Assembly (NCBI GenBank): GCA_025356505.1
Contig: JANXSV010000384.1
Location: 1-5,164 of the forward strand
DNA length: 5,164 bases
Reading direction: 5' to 3'
Origin: Methylovirgula sp.
Lineage (GTDB): Bacteria; Pseudomonadota; Alphaproteobacteria; Rhizobiales; Beijerinckiaceae
Program-made: the position numbers and the translations under genes
Notes under the pieces: generated by a model
What the model saw: the letters and a program-made list of their open reading frames with translations, nothing else
What the model was told of the DNA's origin: nothing
The model's database searches: none
Shown: positions 1 to 5,164 of the stretch, in pieces
Position numbering within the stretch: position 1 is the first letter of the stretch
Layout of the letters: each line of letters opens with the position of its first letter

Positions 1-1266
1 CCGCGCTGCGCCGCCAGCAAAGACATCTCGCCAGTTCTGCTCCAGCCAGTAAAAAAACGGGGCATCATCAATCAGGCCATATTTGGCGACCTCGGCATAT
101 CCGGCGCGAAACTCACGCACAGACAGAGTATCGAGCACAGACGTATCGGCCAGCACCAGCGACGGCTGGTAAAAAGCGCCAATCAAATTCTTGCCGTGCG
201 GCGAATTGATGCCTGTCTTGCCGCCAACAGAAGAATCCACTTGGCTCAATAAGGACGTCGGTATCTGAATAAAGCGCATGCCGCGCCTCACCGAGGCAGC
301 AGCAAATCCGGCAAGATCACCCACGACACCGCCGCCAAAAGCCACAACAATATCGCCGCGCTCCAGCTTTGCTGCGATAATGCCATCGCAAACCTTTTCG
401 AACATCGCGTAGCTTTTGCTGCCCTCGCCCGGCGGCACTGTGATGACGCTTATCTTCACACCCGCCTGATGCAGGCTGTCTTGCAATGGTTGCAAGTGCA
501 GCCGCGCAACTGTCTCATCTGTCACGATGGCGCAATTGCTTTGCGGAAACAGTTTGGCAATTTTTGCCCCGGCCCCGGCCAGCAGGGCATCCCCGATAAT
601 GATATCATAAGAGCGAGCGCCCAACCCAACCCGCAGCGTTACGGCGACAGGCTTCGTTCGTGGGTTGGGCAGGTTGAAGCGCTTTTCCAACTGCTGCAAA
701 ATATCTTCAATCACCGCTTCGTGCGGCCCGTCCTTTGATAAGACCGTCACATCTGCCTGGGCATAAACCGGATAGCGTTGATCAATCAGGCCGCGCAAGG
801 TGCCTTCCGGATCAGCCGTCTGCAGCAGTGGACGATTGGCCTTTTTGCGAACTCTGCGCATAAGCACCTCGAAATCCGCTTTCAGCCAGACCGAAACGCC
901 CCGTTCGGCGATGCGCGCCTGCGTCAGCGCATTGAGATAGGCACCGCCCCCCGTGGCCAGCACCTGCTGCCCGTCATTGAGCAGGCGCGATACCACTTTG
1001 CGTTCCCCATCACGAAAATAGGCTTCGCCATAGGTGGCAAAAATTTCCGGAATCGACATTTCATGCGCGATTTCAATTTCGGCATCGGCATCCTTGAACG
1101 GCAAAGCCAGCCGCGCAGCGAGCTTTTTACCCACCGACGTCTTGCCTGCTCCCATCATGCCGATAAGAACTATGGAACGTGTGCCCAGCGCTTGAACAAT
1201 GGCAGTCGCTCTTGCATCCTGCGGGCCAACAGCGCCCCCCGCGGCGGGTGTGGTAGAAGTCATCAT
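1..1266 (-). CDS. aroKB: Bifunctional shikimate kinase / 3-dehydroquinate synthase (AroK-AroB fusion), 3' end cut by window edge
   Basis: The minus frame from the ATG at 1266 stays open for 422 codons to position 1, so the stop lies outside the window. Residues ~25-197 are a complete shikimate kinase (ATP-dependent phosphorylation of shikimate): Walker A GMMGAGKTSVG at 36-46, the D59-x-D61 pair, shikimate-binding R85 in YFRDGE, TGGGA at 105-109, lid R145 in RPLL, and RYPVYAQA at 164-171. A short linker (~198-206) leads into AroB, which cyclises DAHP to 3-dehydroquinate using NAD and a divalent metal: VTDETV at 248-253, PPGEGSKS at 278-285, GGGVVGDLAGF at 311-321, SSVGGKTGIN at 345-354, HGKNLIG at 357-363, and metal-ligand E392 in YAEVAKYG. 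About 150 residues, including the later metal-binding histidines, are off-window. An in-frame TGA just upstream makes 1266 the first usable ATG (1263 is an alternative). The ribosome site is weak. The enzyme is cytosolic and catalyses two non-consecutive steps of chorismate synthesis. Confidence 0.95.
   Translation of the reverse strand, partial: MMTSTTPAAGGAVGPQDARATAIVQALGTRSIVLIGMMGAGKTSVGKKLAARLALPFKDADAEIEIAHEMSIPEIFATYGEAYFRDGERKVVSRLLNDGQQVLATGGGAYLNALTQARIAERGVSVWLKADFEVLMRRVRKKANRPLLQTADPEGTLRGLIDQRYPVYAQADVTVLSKDGPHEAVIEDILQQLEKRFNLPNPRTKPVAVTLRVGLGARSYDIIIGDALLAGAGAKIAKLFPQSNCAIVTDETVARLHLQPLQDSLHQAGVKISVITVPPGEGSKSYAMFEKVCDGIIAAKLERGDIVVAFGGGVVGDLAGFAAASVRRGMRFIQIPTSLLSQVDSSVGGKTGINSPHGKNLIGAFYQPSLVLADTSVLDTLSVREFRAGYAEVAKYGLIDDAPFFYWLEQNWRDVFAGGAAR
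619..670. repeat. Perfect 10-bp inverted repeat bracketing the AroK-AroB linker
   Basis: GCCCAACCCA at 619-628 is the exact reverse complement of TGGGTTGGGC at 661-670, separated by 32 bp. On the coding (minus) strand the arms encode part of LPNPR (residues 199-203) and of RVGLGA (212-217), so the interdomain linker lies in the loop of a potential mRNA hairpin. The repeat is seen directly; any role is inference. Confidence 0.6.
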
Positions 1267-1426
1267 CTGCCAGCAATACCATAGTCATGCGAAAATTTTG
1301 AGAGGGCGCGGTGCATAATTTCAGTCCAGCGTCAAAACTTGCATTTTAGAGCGTTACCCGTCACATAGAAGCGCAAAAAATCCGGAACCGCAAAAATCCA
1401 GACCGCGCAAAAGTAAGGACGCGAAT
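1267..1426. promoter_or_regulatory. Divergent intergenic region between aroKB and the small-protein/xerD genes
   Basis: This 160-bp spacer is the only place for promoters of both the minus-strand aroKB and the plus-strand small-protein/xerD genes. I found no clean -35/-10 pair. The best plus-strand candidate is TTGCAT at 1339-1344 with a poor CACATA-like element 17 bp downstream at 1362-1367. On the minus strand TTGACG (1335-1330) lacks a -10 at proper spacing, the nearest TATGCA being only 12 bp away. The promoter role therefore follows from gene orientation rather than from a recognised motif. Confidence 0.45.
1371..1420 (+). repeat. Three imperfect CGCAAAA direct repeats upstream of the small ORF
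   Basis: Three consecutive units of about 16-18 bp can be aligned: GCGCAAAAAATCCGGAAC (1371-1388), CGCAAAAATCCAGACC (1389-1404) and GCGCAAAAGTAAGGAC (1405-1420). All begin with CGCAAAA and end with a GAAC/GACC/GGAC-like block. The last unit contains the AAGGAC ribosome-binding site of the small ORF. The spacing places A-tracts roughly 17 bp apart. This could be a decayed duplication or a protein-binding array; function unknown. Confidence 0.45.
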
Positions 1427-1570
1427 ATGCCAAGTCTGATCAGATTTGTCCTCACCGTCGCAATTCTGGGCGCGCTCGGCTATGGCAGCCTGTTGGCGCT
1501 GGTCACCTTTGTCGAGCCGCAGCAGCACGAGATGACCATTACCATTCCGGCTAATAAGCTCAACAAATGA
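1427..1570 (+). CDS. Small single-pass membrane protein (47 aa), translationally coupled to xerD
   Basis: This short frame has a good ribosome-binding site, AAGGAC at 1415-1420, six bases before its ATG. The product has a basic N-terminus (R6), one hydrophobic segment at about residues 6-28, and a short tail containing FVEP (28-31) and the alternating polar/apolar stretch EMTITIPA. The positive-inside pattern predicts N-in, with the tail in the periplasm. Its TGA overlaps the xerD ATG as ATGA, which suggests translational coupling, and xerD has little ribosome site of its own. I recall similar small 'FVEP...IP' proteins in front of xerD in rhizobia, usually annotated as hypothetical. No function is known to me; a role with XerD is inference from position only. 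Confidence 0.8.
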   Translation: MPSLIRFVLTVAILGALGYGSLLALVTFVEPQQHEMTITIPANKLNK

Positions 1571-2508
1571 GTGCGCAGGATTTCTCCCTCAAAGCGCAAT
1601 TTCTGGAAATGCTGGCCGCAGAACGCGGAGCCGCCGCCAATACGCTTGCCGCCTACACGCGCGATCTGGACGATTATCTGGAATTCTTGTCGCGGCGAAA
1701 ACTGAAACTGGCTTCCGTCACCACACAAAACCTGCGCGACTATCTTGCCGAACTCGACGGCCGGGGTTTCAAAACCACCACTGCGGCGCGCCACCTCTCT
1801 GCGGTGCGCCAGTTTCACCGGTTTTTATATGCTGAAAACCATCGCGGTGATGATCCCGGCCTTGTGATTGAAGGTCCAAAACGCGGACGGCCTCTGCCCA
1901 AAACCCTCTCCATGGCGGACGTGGACCGCTTGCTGGCTGCCACGCGCCCGCAAATTACCCCAACAACCTCCGATTTTGACAAAATCCGGCAGGCAAGAAT
2001 GCAATGTCTGGTGGAACTGCTCTATGCCACCGGCCTGCGCGTGTCGGAACTCGTATCGCTGCCCCGCAGTGCCGCGCGCAGCAGGGATCCTTTCCTCACC
2101 GTAAAGGGTAAGGGCGGACGCGACCGCCTGGTGCCTTTGTCTGCGCCTTCGCGCCTCGCCATGGATGCCTATTTGTTGCAGGTTGAGGCTGCCAAACTTG
2201 CGTCGCCCAAAAGCAAATGGCTTTTTCCAGCCGCCAGCGAAACCGGCCATCTCACCCGCCAGGCGTTTGCACGCGATTTAAAGGAGGTGGCATTCAAGAG
2301 CGGCATTTCCGCAAGTTTGATCTCGCCCCATGTGCTGCGCCACGCTTTCGCCAGCCATTTGCTGCAAAACGGCGCGGACCTACGCATTGTGCAGGAATTG
2401 CTCGGCCATGCCGACATCTCGACAACGCAGATCTATACCCACGTCCTTGATGAGCGGATGAAGGCGATGGTGCGGGACCTGCATCCCTTGAGCAAGATAT
2501 CACCTTGA
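1567..2508 (+). CDS. xerD: Site-specific tyrosine recombinase XerD
   Basis: The 313-residue product matches the Xer recombinases that, with XerC, resolve chromosome dimers at dif during division under FtsK control. The N-terminal SAM-like DNA-binding domain covers about residues 5-92 (ANTLAAYTRDL at 24-34, RHLSAVRQFHRFLY at 75-88). The catalytic domain follows and carries all expected active-site residues: R158 in ATGLRVSEL, K182 in VKGKGGRDR, H255 and R258 in SPHVLRHAFASH, H281 in LGHADIST, and the DNA-attacking Y290 in TQIYTHV. It is slightly longer than E. coli XerD (298 aa), partly from a loop around 127-143 before the catalytic domain core. The start overlaps the stop of the upstream small protein. 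XerD rather than XerC is chosen from overall sequence and the accA neighbourhood. The last six residues, LSKISP, are encoded by a tandem-repeat unit, so the C-terminus is probably not ancestral. Confidence 0.95.
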   Translation: MSAQDFSLKAQFLEMLAAERGAAANTLAAYTRDLDDYLEFLSRRKLKLASVTTQNLRDYLAELDGRGFKTTTAARHLSAVRQFHRFLYAENHRGDDPGLVIEGPKRGRPLPKTLSMADVDRLLAATRPQITPTTSDFDKIRQARMQCLVELLYATGLRVSELVSLPRSAARSRDPFLTVKGKGGRDRLVPLSAPSRLAMDAYLLQVEAAKLASPKSKWLFPAASETGHLTRQAFARDLKEVAFKSGISASLISPHVLRHAFASHLLQNGADLRIVQELLGHADISTTQIYTHVLDERMKAMVRDLHPLSKISP

Positions 2509-2546
2509 GCAAAATATCACCTTGAGCAAGATATCACCTTGAGCAA
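2486..2546 (+). repeat. 17-bp tandem repeat, three full copies plus a partial, spanning the xerD stop codon
   Basis: The unit CCTTGAGCAAGATATCA occurs at 2486-2502, 2503-2519 (one G-to-A change) and 2520-2536, followed by a 10-base partial copy at 2537-2546. The first copy encodes the end of XerD and the TGA stop (2506-2508) falls at the start of the second. The remaining copies are untranslated. The array most likely arose by replication slippage. Confidence 0.9.
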
Positions 2547-2553
2547 CACTTGA

Positions 2554-2589
2554 TTTGATCCGCGTTGGCACCGCTTTGCGGGCATCAAA
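2554..2589 (+). terminator. Hairpin downstream of xerD, possible weak terminator
   Basis: TTTGAT (2554-2559) pairs with ATCAAA (2584-2589), and CCGC (2560-2563) pairs with GCGG (2578-2581) past a two-base bulge, leaving a 14-base loop. It lies between xerD and accA but has no T-tract after it, so it is not a standard intrinsic terminator. It might instead protect the 3' end of the xerD transcript. Confidence 0.3.
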
Positions 2590-2694
2590 ATCCCGCCGCT
2601 GTGTCCCCCGCCCCCAAAAGTGACGGCTCAAAGCTTGACTAAAGCCGCCGAACTCGTCAGGTTCCGGCCAGAACATGGATGGTCACATAGTCTG

Positions 2695-3642
2695 ATGCGC
2701 GCATATCTCGATTTTGAAAAACCTGTTGCAGATCTTGAGGCCAAGGTCGAGGAACTGCGGGCCATGGCCGGCAACGGCGTCGCCATCGGTGAAGAGCTGA
2801 CAAGGCTACAGGTCAAATCGGCGAAAGCCCTGGCGGACCTCTATGCAAATCTCTCTCCTTGGCAGAAAACCCAGGTTGCACGCCATCCGCAGCGTCCGCA
2901 TCTCTCGGATTATGTCCGTGAGCTCATTGAGGACTTCACACCCTTGGCGGGCGATCGAAAGTTTTCCAATGACGATGCGATCATCGGCGGCATCGGCACA
3001 TTTCGCGGGCGCTCGGTGATGGTCATCGGCCAGGAAAAAGGCTCGGACACACCCACCCGCCTCAAGCACAATTTCGGCATGGCGCGCCCCGAGGGCTATC
3101 GTAAAGCTGTTCGACTGATGGAAATGGCCGAGCGCTTCAAGCTGCCGGTGATCTCGCTGGTGGACACCGCGGGCGCCTTCCCCGGCATCGACGCTGAAGA
3201 GCGTGGACAGGCCGAGGCCATTGCCCGCTCAACCGATGCTGCGCTGGCCTTACACGTTCCCAATATTGCTGTGGTTATCGGTGAAGGCGGGTCTGGCGGC
3301 GCTGTGGCCATCGCCAGCTGCAACCGCGTTTTGATGTTGGAACATTCAATTTACACCGTTGCCTCGCCGGAAGCCTCGGCCTCGATCCTGTGGCGCGATT
3401 CATCGCGGGCGCAGGATGCTGCCACCAACATGAAAATCACCGCGCAGGACCTGCTCAAATTCGGCATCATCGATGCCATCATCACCGAGCCTCCCGGCGG
3501 CGCGCACTCGGACCCCTCCGCTGCAATCCAGGCCACCGCGAAGGCCATCGAAAGCGCTTTGAAAGACCTATCGACGCTCTCGGGTGAAGCAGTGAGAAAT
3601 GCCCGCGCCGAAAAATTTCTCAATATGGGCCGCAAGATCTGA
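2695..3642 (+). CDS. accA: Acetyl-CoA carboxylase carboxyltransferase subunit alpha
   Basis: AccA pairs with AccD in the cytosol to transfer the carboxyl group from carboxybiotin-BCCP to acetyl-CoA, giving malonyl-CoA for fatty acid synthesis. From the ATG at 2695 the product has 315 residues, close to E. coli AccA (319), and starts MRAYLDFEKPVADLE like rhizobial homologues. Family motifs in order: RHPQRPH (63-69), GDRKF (86-90), NFGMARPEGYRKA (126-138), DTAGAFPG (157-164), AEERGQAEAIA (167-177), the glycine-rich VIGEGGSGGA (194-203), SPEASASILW (224-233), MKITAQDL (246-253) and EPPGGAH (265-271). SPEASASILW differs from E. coli SPEGCASILW by Gly-to-Ala and Cys-to-Ser. The frame is open back to a GTG at 2620, which would add 25 residues without a family match or clear ribosome site, so 2695 is preferred, although its own site (GGATGG at 2677-2682) is distant. 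It may be cotranscribed with xerD or have its own promoter in the gap. Confidence 0.95.
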   Translation: MRAYLDFEKPVADLEAKVEELRAMAGNGVAIGEELTRLQVKSAKALADLYANLSPWQKTQVARHPQRPHLSDYVRELIEDFTPLAGDRKFSNDDAIIGGIGTFRGRSVMVIGQEKGSDTPTRLKHNFGMARPEGYRKAVRLMEMAERFKLPVISLVDTAGAFPGIDAEERGQAEAIARSTDAALALHVPNIAVVIGEGGSGGAVAIASCNRVLMLEHSIYTVASPEASASILWRDSSRAQDAATNMKITAQDLLKFGIIDAIITEPPGGAHSDPSAAIQATAKAIESALKDLSTLSGEAVRNARAEKFLNMGRKI

Positions 3643-3766
3643 CAAAGCTCAAGCGCTCTTTGTCCAACGGTCTTAGTATTGCCGAATTCGCCAAGCAATA
3701 AGCCCGAATGTTAAGGCGTTGTTGACTATAAATGTCGCAAAACCAACGCTGAACACAGTAGTTAAG

Positions 3767-3793
3767 AATTTGAAACTCTTTGTAGTTCAAATT
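3767..3793. promoter_or_regulatory. 8-bp inverted repeat upstream of the YafK-like gene, candidate operator or mRNA hairpin
   Basis: AATTTGAA at 3767-3774 is the exact reverse complement of TTCAAATT at 3786-3793, with an 11-bp spacer, so equivalent half-site positions are 19 bp apart. With one bulged A the pairing extends to a 10-bp stem with a 6-base loop (CTTTGT). It lies 37 bp before the chosen ATG in an AT-rich part of the accA-lipoprotein spacer. It has no following T-tract, which argues against a terminator of accA. A dimeric repressor site or a 5'UTR hairpin are both possible. Confidence 0.4.
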
Positions 3794-3830
3794 GTATGAA
3801 CCGGCAGGGTTTATGGTATATGAAGGGTGC

Positions 3831-5108
3831 ATGTTGAAGATGATCAGCTTCTCTGGGTTGCGCACAGCCGCATTTTTGTTTGGTGCTTCTCTCCTCGCCC
3901 TGAGTGTGGCAGGCTGTGACGACTCCTCCAGCCCGAACGCCCGCGCCACCAAGCCTGTTCCGGCCGCGACCATTGCCATGATGAACAAAATTGGCTCCGA
4001 TCAACATGCCGCAACCCTCATCCGTACGTTCAAAAAAGAGGCCGAGTTTGAGGTCTGGAAACAAAAGCCGGATGGCACCTACGCCTATTTGAAAACCTTT
4101 CCCATGTGCCGCTGGTCCGGGCAGCTCGGCCCGAAGGTGCGTGAAGGCGACCGTCAGGTGCCGGAAGGTTTCTATGGCGTCACCCCCGCGCAGATGAACC
4201 CCAATTCGTCCTATTACCTGTCGTTCAATGTCGGCTATCCTAACGCGCTTGACCGCTCGCTCGGACACACCGGCGGCGCCATCATGGTGCATGGTATCTG
4301 CTCATCGGCAGGCTGCTATTCCATGACCGATGCGCAGATTTCTGAGATTTATGCCATCGCGCGCGAATCTTTTAACGGCGGCCAGCACAGCATCCAGATG
4401 CAGTCTTTCCCGTTTCGCATGACAGCCGAAAATCTTGCCAAGCACCGCCTCGACCAGAATATGCCGTTCTGGCGCAATCTTAAGGAAGGTTCGGATCATT
4501 TCGAGGTGACGAAGGCTGAACCCGCCGTTGGTGTCTGCGGCCATCATTATGTTTTCGACGCCAAGACTGCCGATGGCACTCCGCTTGACGCTGGCAGCCC
4601 TTGCCCCGCGCTCAAGACGGAGGATCAGCTTGCTTCAGCCGTATCCCAGAAGCAGGCCAAGGATAATGAAGCGATCGCTGAACTCGTAGCCAAAGGTGTG
4701 CAACCAATCAAACTGGTCTATCAGGATGGTGGGCAGCACCCCGATTTCCGCAACAAAGTTGCTGAGATGAGCCGCCCGGAAGCTATCGCCGAACTTCCGA
4801 CCGAAGTGGTGCTTAACGATCCAAAATCGAAGACGCCTCCCATCGTGCAGGCCGTAGCCAAGACAACTGTCCCAGCCACAACGCAGCCGGTGGACAAAAC
4901 GGTTCTGGCGGCAACTTCGGCTCTCCCTGACACCAATAACGCCATGGCTCTGGTGCAAACCGGCCCGACCTCGACCTTCCAGCAGACCGCCAAGGTGGAA
5001 AAGCCCTTCTACAAGAAGTTTTTGCCCTTTGGCGATGATGCTGAGGCCGTTGCGGAACAGCCAACTCCCGCCTTGGCAAATGTTCCGCTGCCGCCAAAAC
5101 GCCCGTGA
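3831..5108 (+). CDS. YafK/DpaA-type L,D-transpeptidase-family lipoprotein with long C-terminal tail
   Basis: From the ATG at 3831 the product has 425 residues. It begins with a lipoprotein signal peptide: basic start (K3, R11), hydrophobic core, lipobox VAGC with lipidated C29, then Asp at +2 and +3. A YkuD-fold catalytic domain of the YafK subgroup follows (~54-244): GPKVREGD (100-107), PEGFYGVTP (111-119), NVGYPNALDR (133-142), and the active-site block MVHGICSSAGCYSMTD (152-167) with H154 and nucleophile C162, then PFRMT (194-198). These segments parallel E. coli YafK, which is about 246 residues, not lipidated, and acts on the peptidoglycan-Lpp link. The extra ~180 residues form an Ala/Pro/Thr/Lys-rich, probably disordered tail ending PLPPKRP. 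Expected location is the periplasm, membrane-anchored; substrate unknown. The frame is open upstream to a TTG at 3792 and an ATG at 3813; ATG 3840 is another option. AAGGG (3823-3827) is only three bases from 3831, so the exact start is uncertain. Confidence 0.88.
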   Translation: MLKMISFSGLRTAAFLFGASLLALSVAGCDDSSSPNARATKPVPAATIAMMNKIGSDQHAATLIRTFKKEAEFEVWKQKPDGTYAYLKTFPMCRWSGQLGPKVREGDRQVPEGFYGVTPAQMNPNSSYYLSFNVGYPNALDRSLGHTGGAIMVHGICSSAGCYSMTDAQISEIYAIARESFNGGQHSIQMQSFPFRMTAENLAKHRLDQNMPFWRNLKEGSDHFEVTKAEPAVGVCGHHYVFDAKTADGTPLDAGSPCPALKTEDQLASAVSQKQAKDNEAIAELVAKGVQPIKLVYQDGGQHPDFRNKVAEMSRPEAIAELPTEVVLNDPKSKTPPIVQAVAKTTVPATTQPVDKTVLAATSALPDTNNAMALVQTGPTSTFQQTAKVEKPFYKKFLPFGDDAEAVAEQPTPALANVPLPPKRP

Positions 5109-5117
5109 ACTTAACTT

Positions 5118-5140
5118 TCACAAAAAAGTGAGTGTTTTTT
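5118..5140 (+). terminator. Possible weak intrinsic terminator after the lipoprotein gene
   Basis: Ten bases after the stop codon, TCAC (5118-5121) can pair with GTGA (5128-5131) around an A6 loop, and a T6 run follows at 5135-5140. Alternatively A6 (5122-5127) pairs with T6. The stem is short and lacks a GC-rich core, so termination efficiency is doubtful. Confidence 0.3.
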
Positions 5141-5164
5141 CGCGAGTGTGATTAGCCGATTCGC

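Noticed and set aside
469..738. Plus-strand open frame of 89 codons
   Set aside because: It lies antisense across the AroK-AroB junction and N-terminal AroB motifs; no family match or ribosome site seen.
778..1284. Plus-strand open frame of 168 codons
   Set aside because: It is antisense to the shikimate kinase domain, whose motifs are all intact on the minus strand; the plus-strand product shows no recognisable family.
1330..1335. TTGACG on the minus strand as -35 of aroKB
   Set aside because: The nearest -10-like hexamer (TATGCA, 1317-1312) is only 12 bp away, outside usable spacing.
1825..2250. Minus-strand open frame of 141 codons (and a similar one at 1480-1818)
   Set aside because: Both are antisense shadows of xerD and have low-complexity Arg/Gly-rich translations.
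1567..2508. Phage or integron integrase, hinting at a mobile element
   Set aside because: The protein is a housekeeping Xer-type recombinase beside accA, with no attachment repeats, tRNA or other mobile genes nearby.
2486..2546. CRISPR-like array
   Set aside because: The 17-bp units are directly adjacent with no spacers, so this is a simple tandem repeat.
3643..3662. Terminator for accA (CAAAG...CTTTG right after the stop)
   Set aside because: Only a 5-bp stem with a 10-base loop and no T-tract; too weak to call.
3722..3732. TTGACT followed by TATAAA as a promoter for the lipoprotein gene
   Set aside because: The two hexamers overlap instead of being spaced by about 17 bp, and no good -10 lies at the right distance from TTGACT.
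3762..4292. Minus-strand open frame of 176 codons (and one at 3620-3988)
   Set aside because: Antisense to the start and catalytic domain of the lipoprotein gene; the plus strand carries the lipobox and YkuD motifs.

Overview
The window looks like chromosomal DNA of an alphaproteobacterium, most likely of the order Hyphomicrobiales (Rhizobiales). This rests on the gene order (shikimate genes, then divergent small membrane protein, xerD and accA), on rhizobial-type XerD and AccA sequences, and on moderately GC-rich coding DNA. The order-level assignment is inference from remembered families; I cannot name a genus.

Layout: (1) Positions 1-1266, minus strand, hold one uninterrupted reading frame that starts with a complete shikimate kinase and continues into 3-dehydroquinate synthase. 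It is an AroK-AroB fusion whose C-terminal part runs off the left edge. (2) Positions 1267-1426 form a divergent intergenic region with three imperfect A-tract direct repeats next to the plus-strand genes. (3) Positions 1427-1570 encode a 47-residue single-pass membrane protein whose stop codon overlaps the start of xerD (ATGA). (4) xerD occupies 1567-2508 with a full set of tyrosine recombinase catalytic residues. Its last codons are the first copy of a 17-bp tandem repeat that continues past the stop codon. (5) accA follows; its conserved start is probably the ATG at 2695 rather than the upstream GTG at 2620. (6) An AT-richer spacer with an 8-bp inverted repeat at 3767-3793 precedes a YafK/DpaA-type L,D-transpeptidase-family lipoprotein (3831-5108) with a long Ala/Pro/Thr-rich C-terminal tail.

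The genes are mostly housekeeping: aromatic amino acid synthesis (AroKB), chromosome dimer resolution (XerD), the first step of fatty acid synthesis (AccA) and envelope peptidoglycan processing (YafK-like protein). I see no phage, transposon, CRISPR, rRNA or tRNA. The points most worth a second look are the AroK-AroB fusion with an inverted repeat bracketing its linker, the 17-bp array that rewrote the xerD end, the small membrane protein coupled to xerD, and the lipidated, tail-extended YafK homologue. I do not see convincing evidence for a wholly new multi-gene system.
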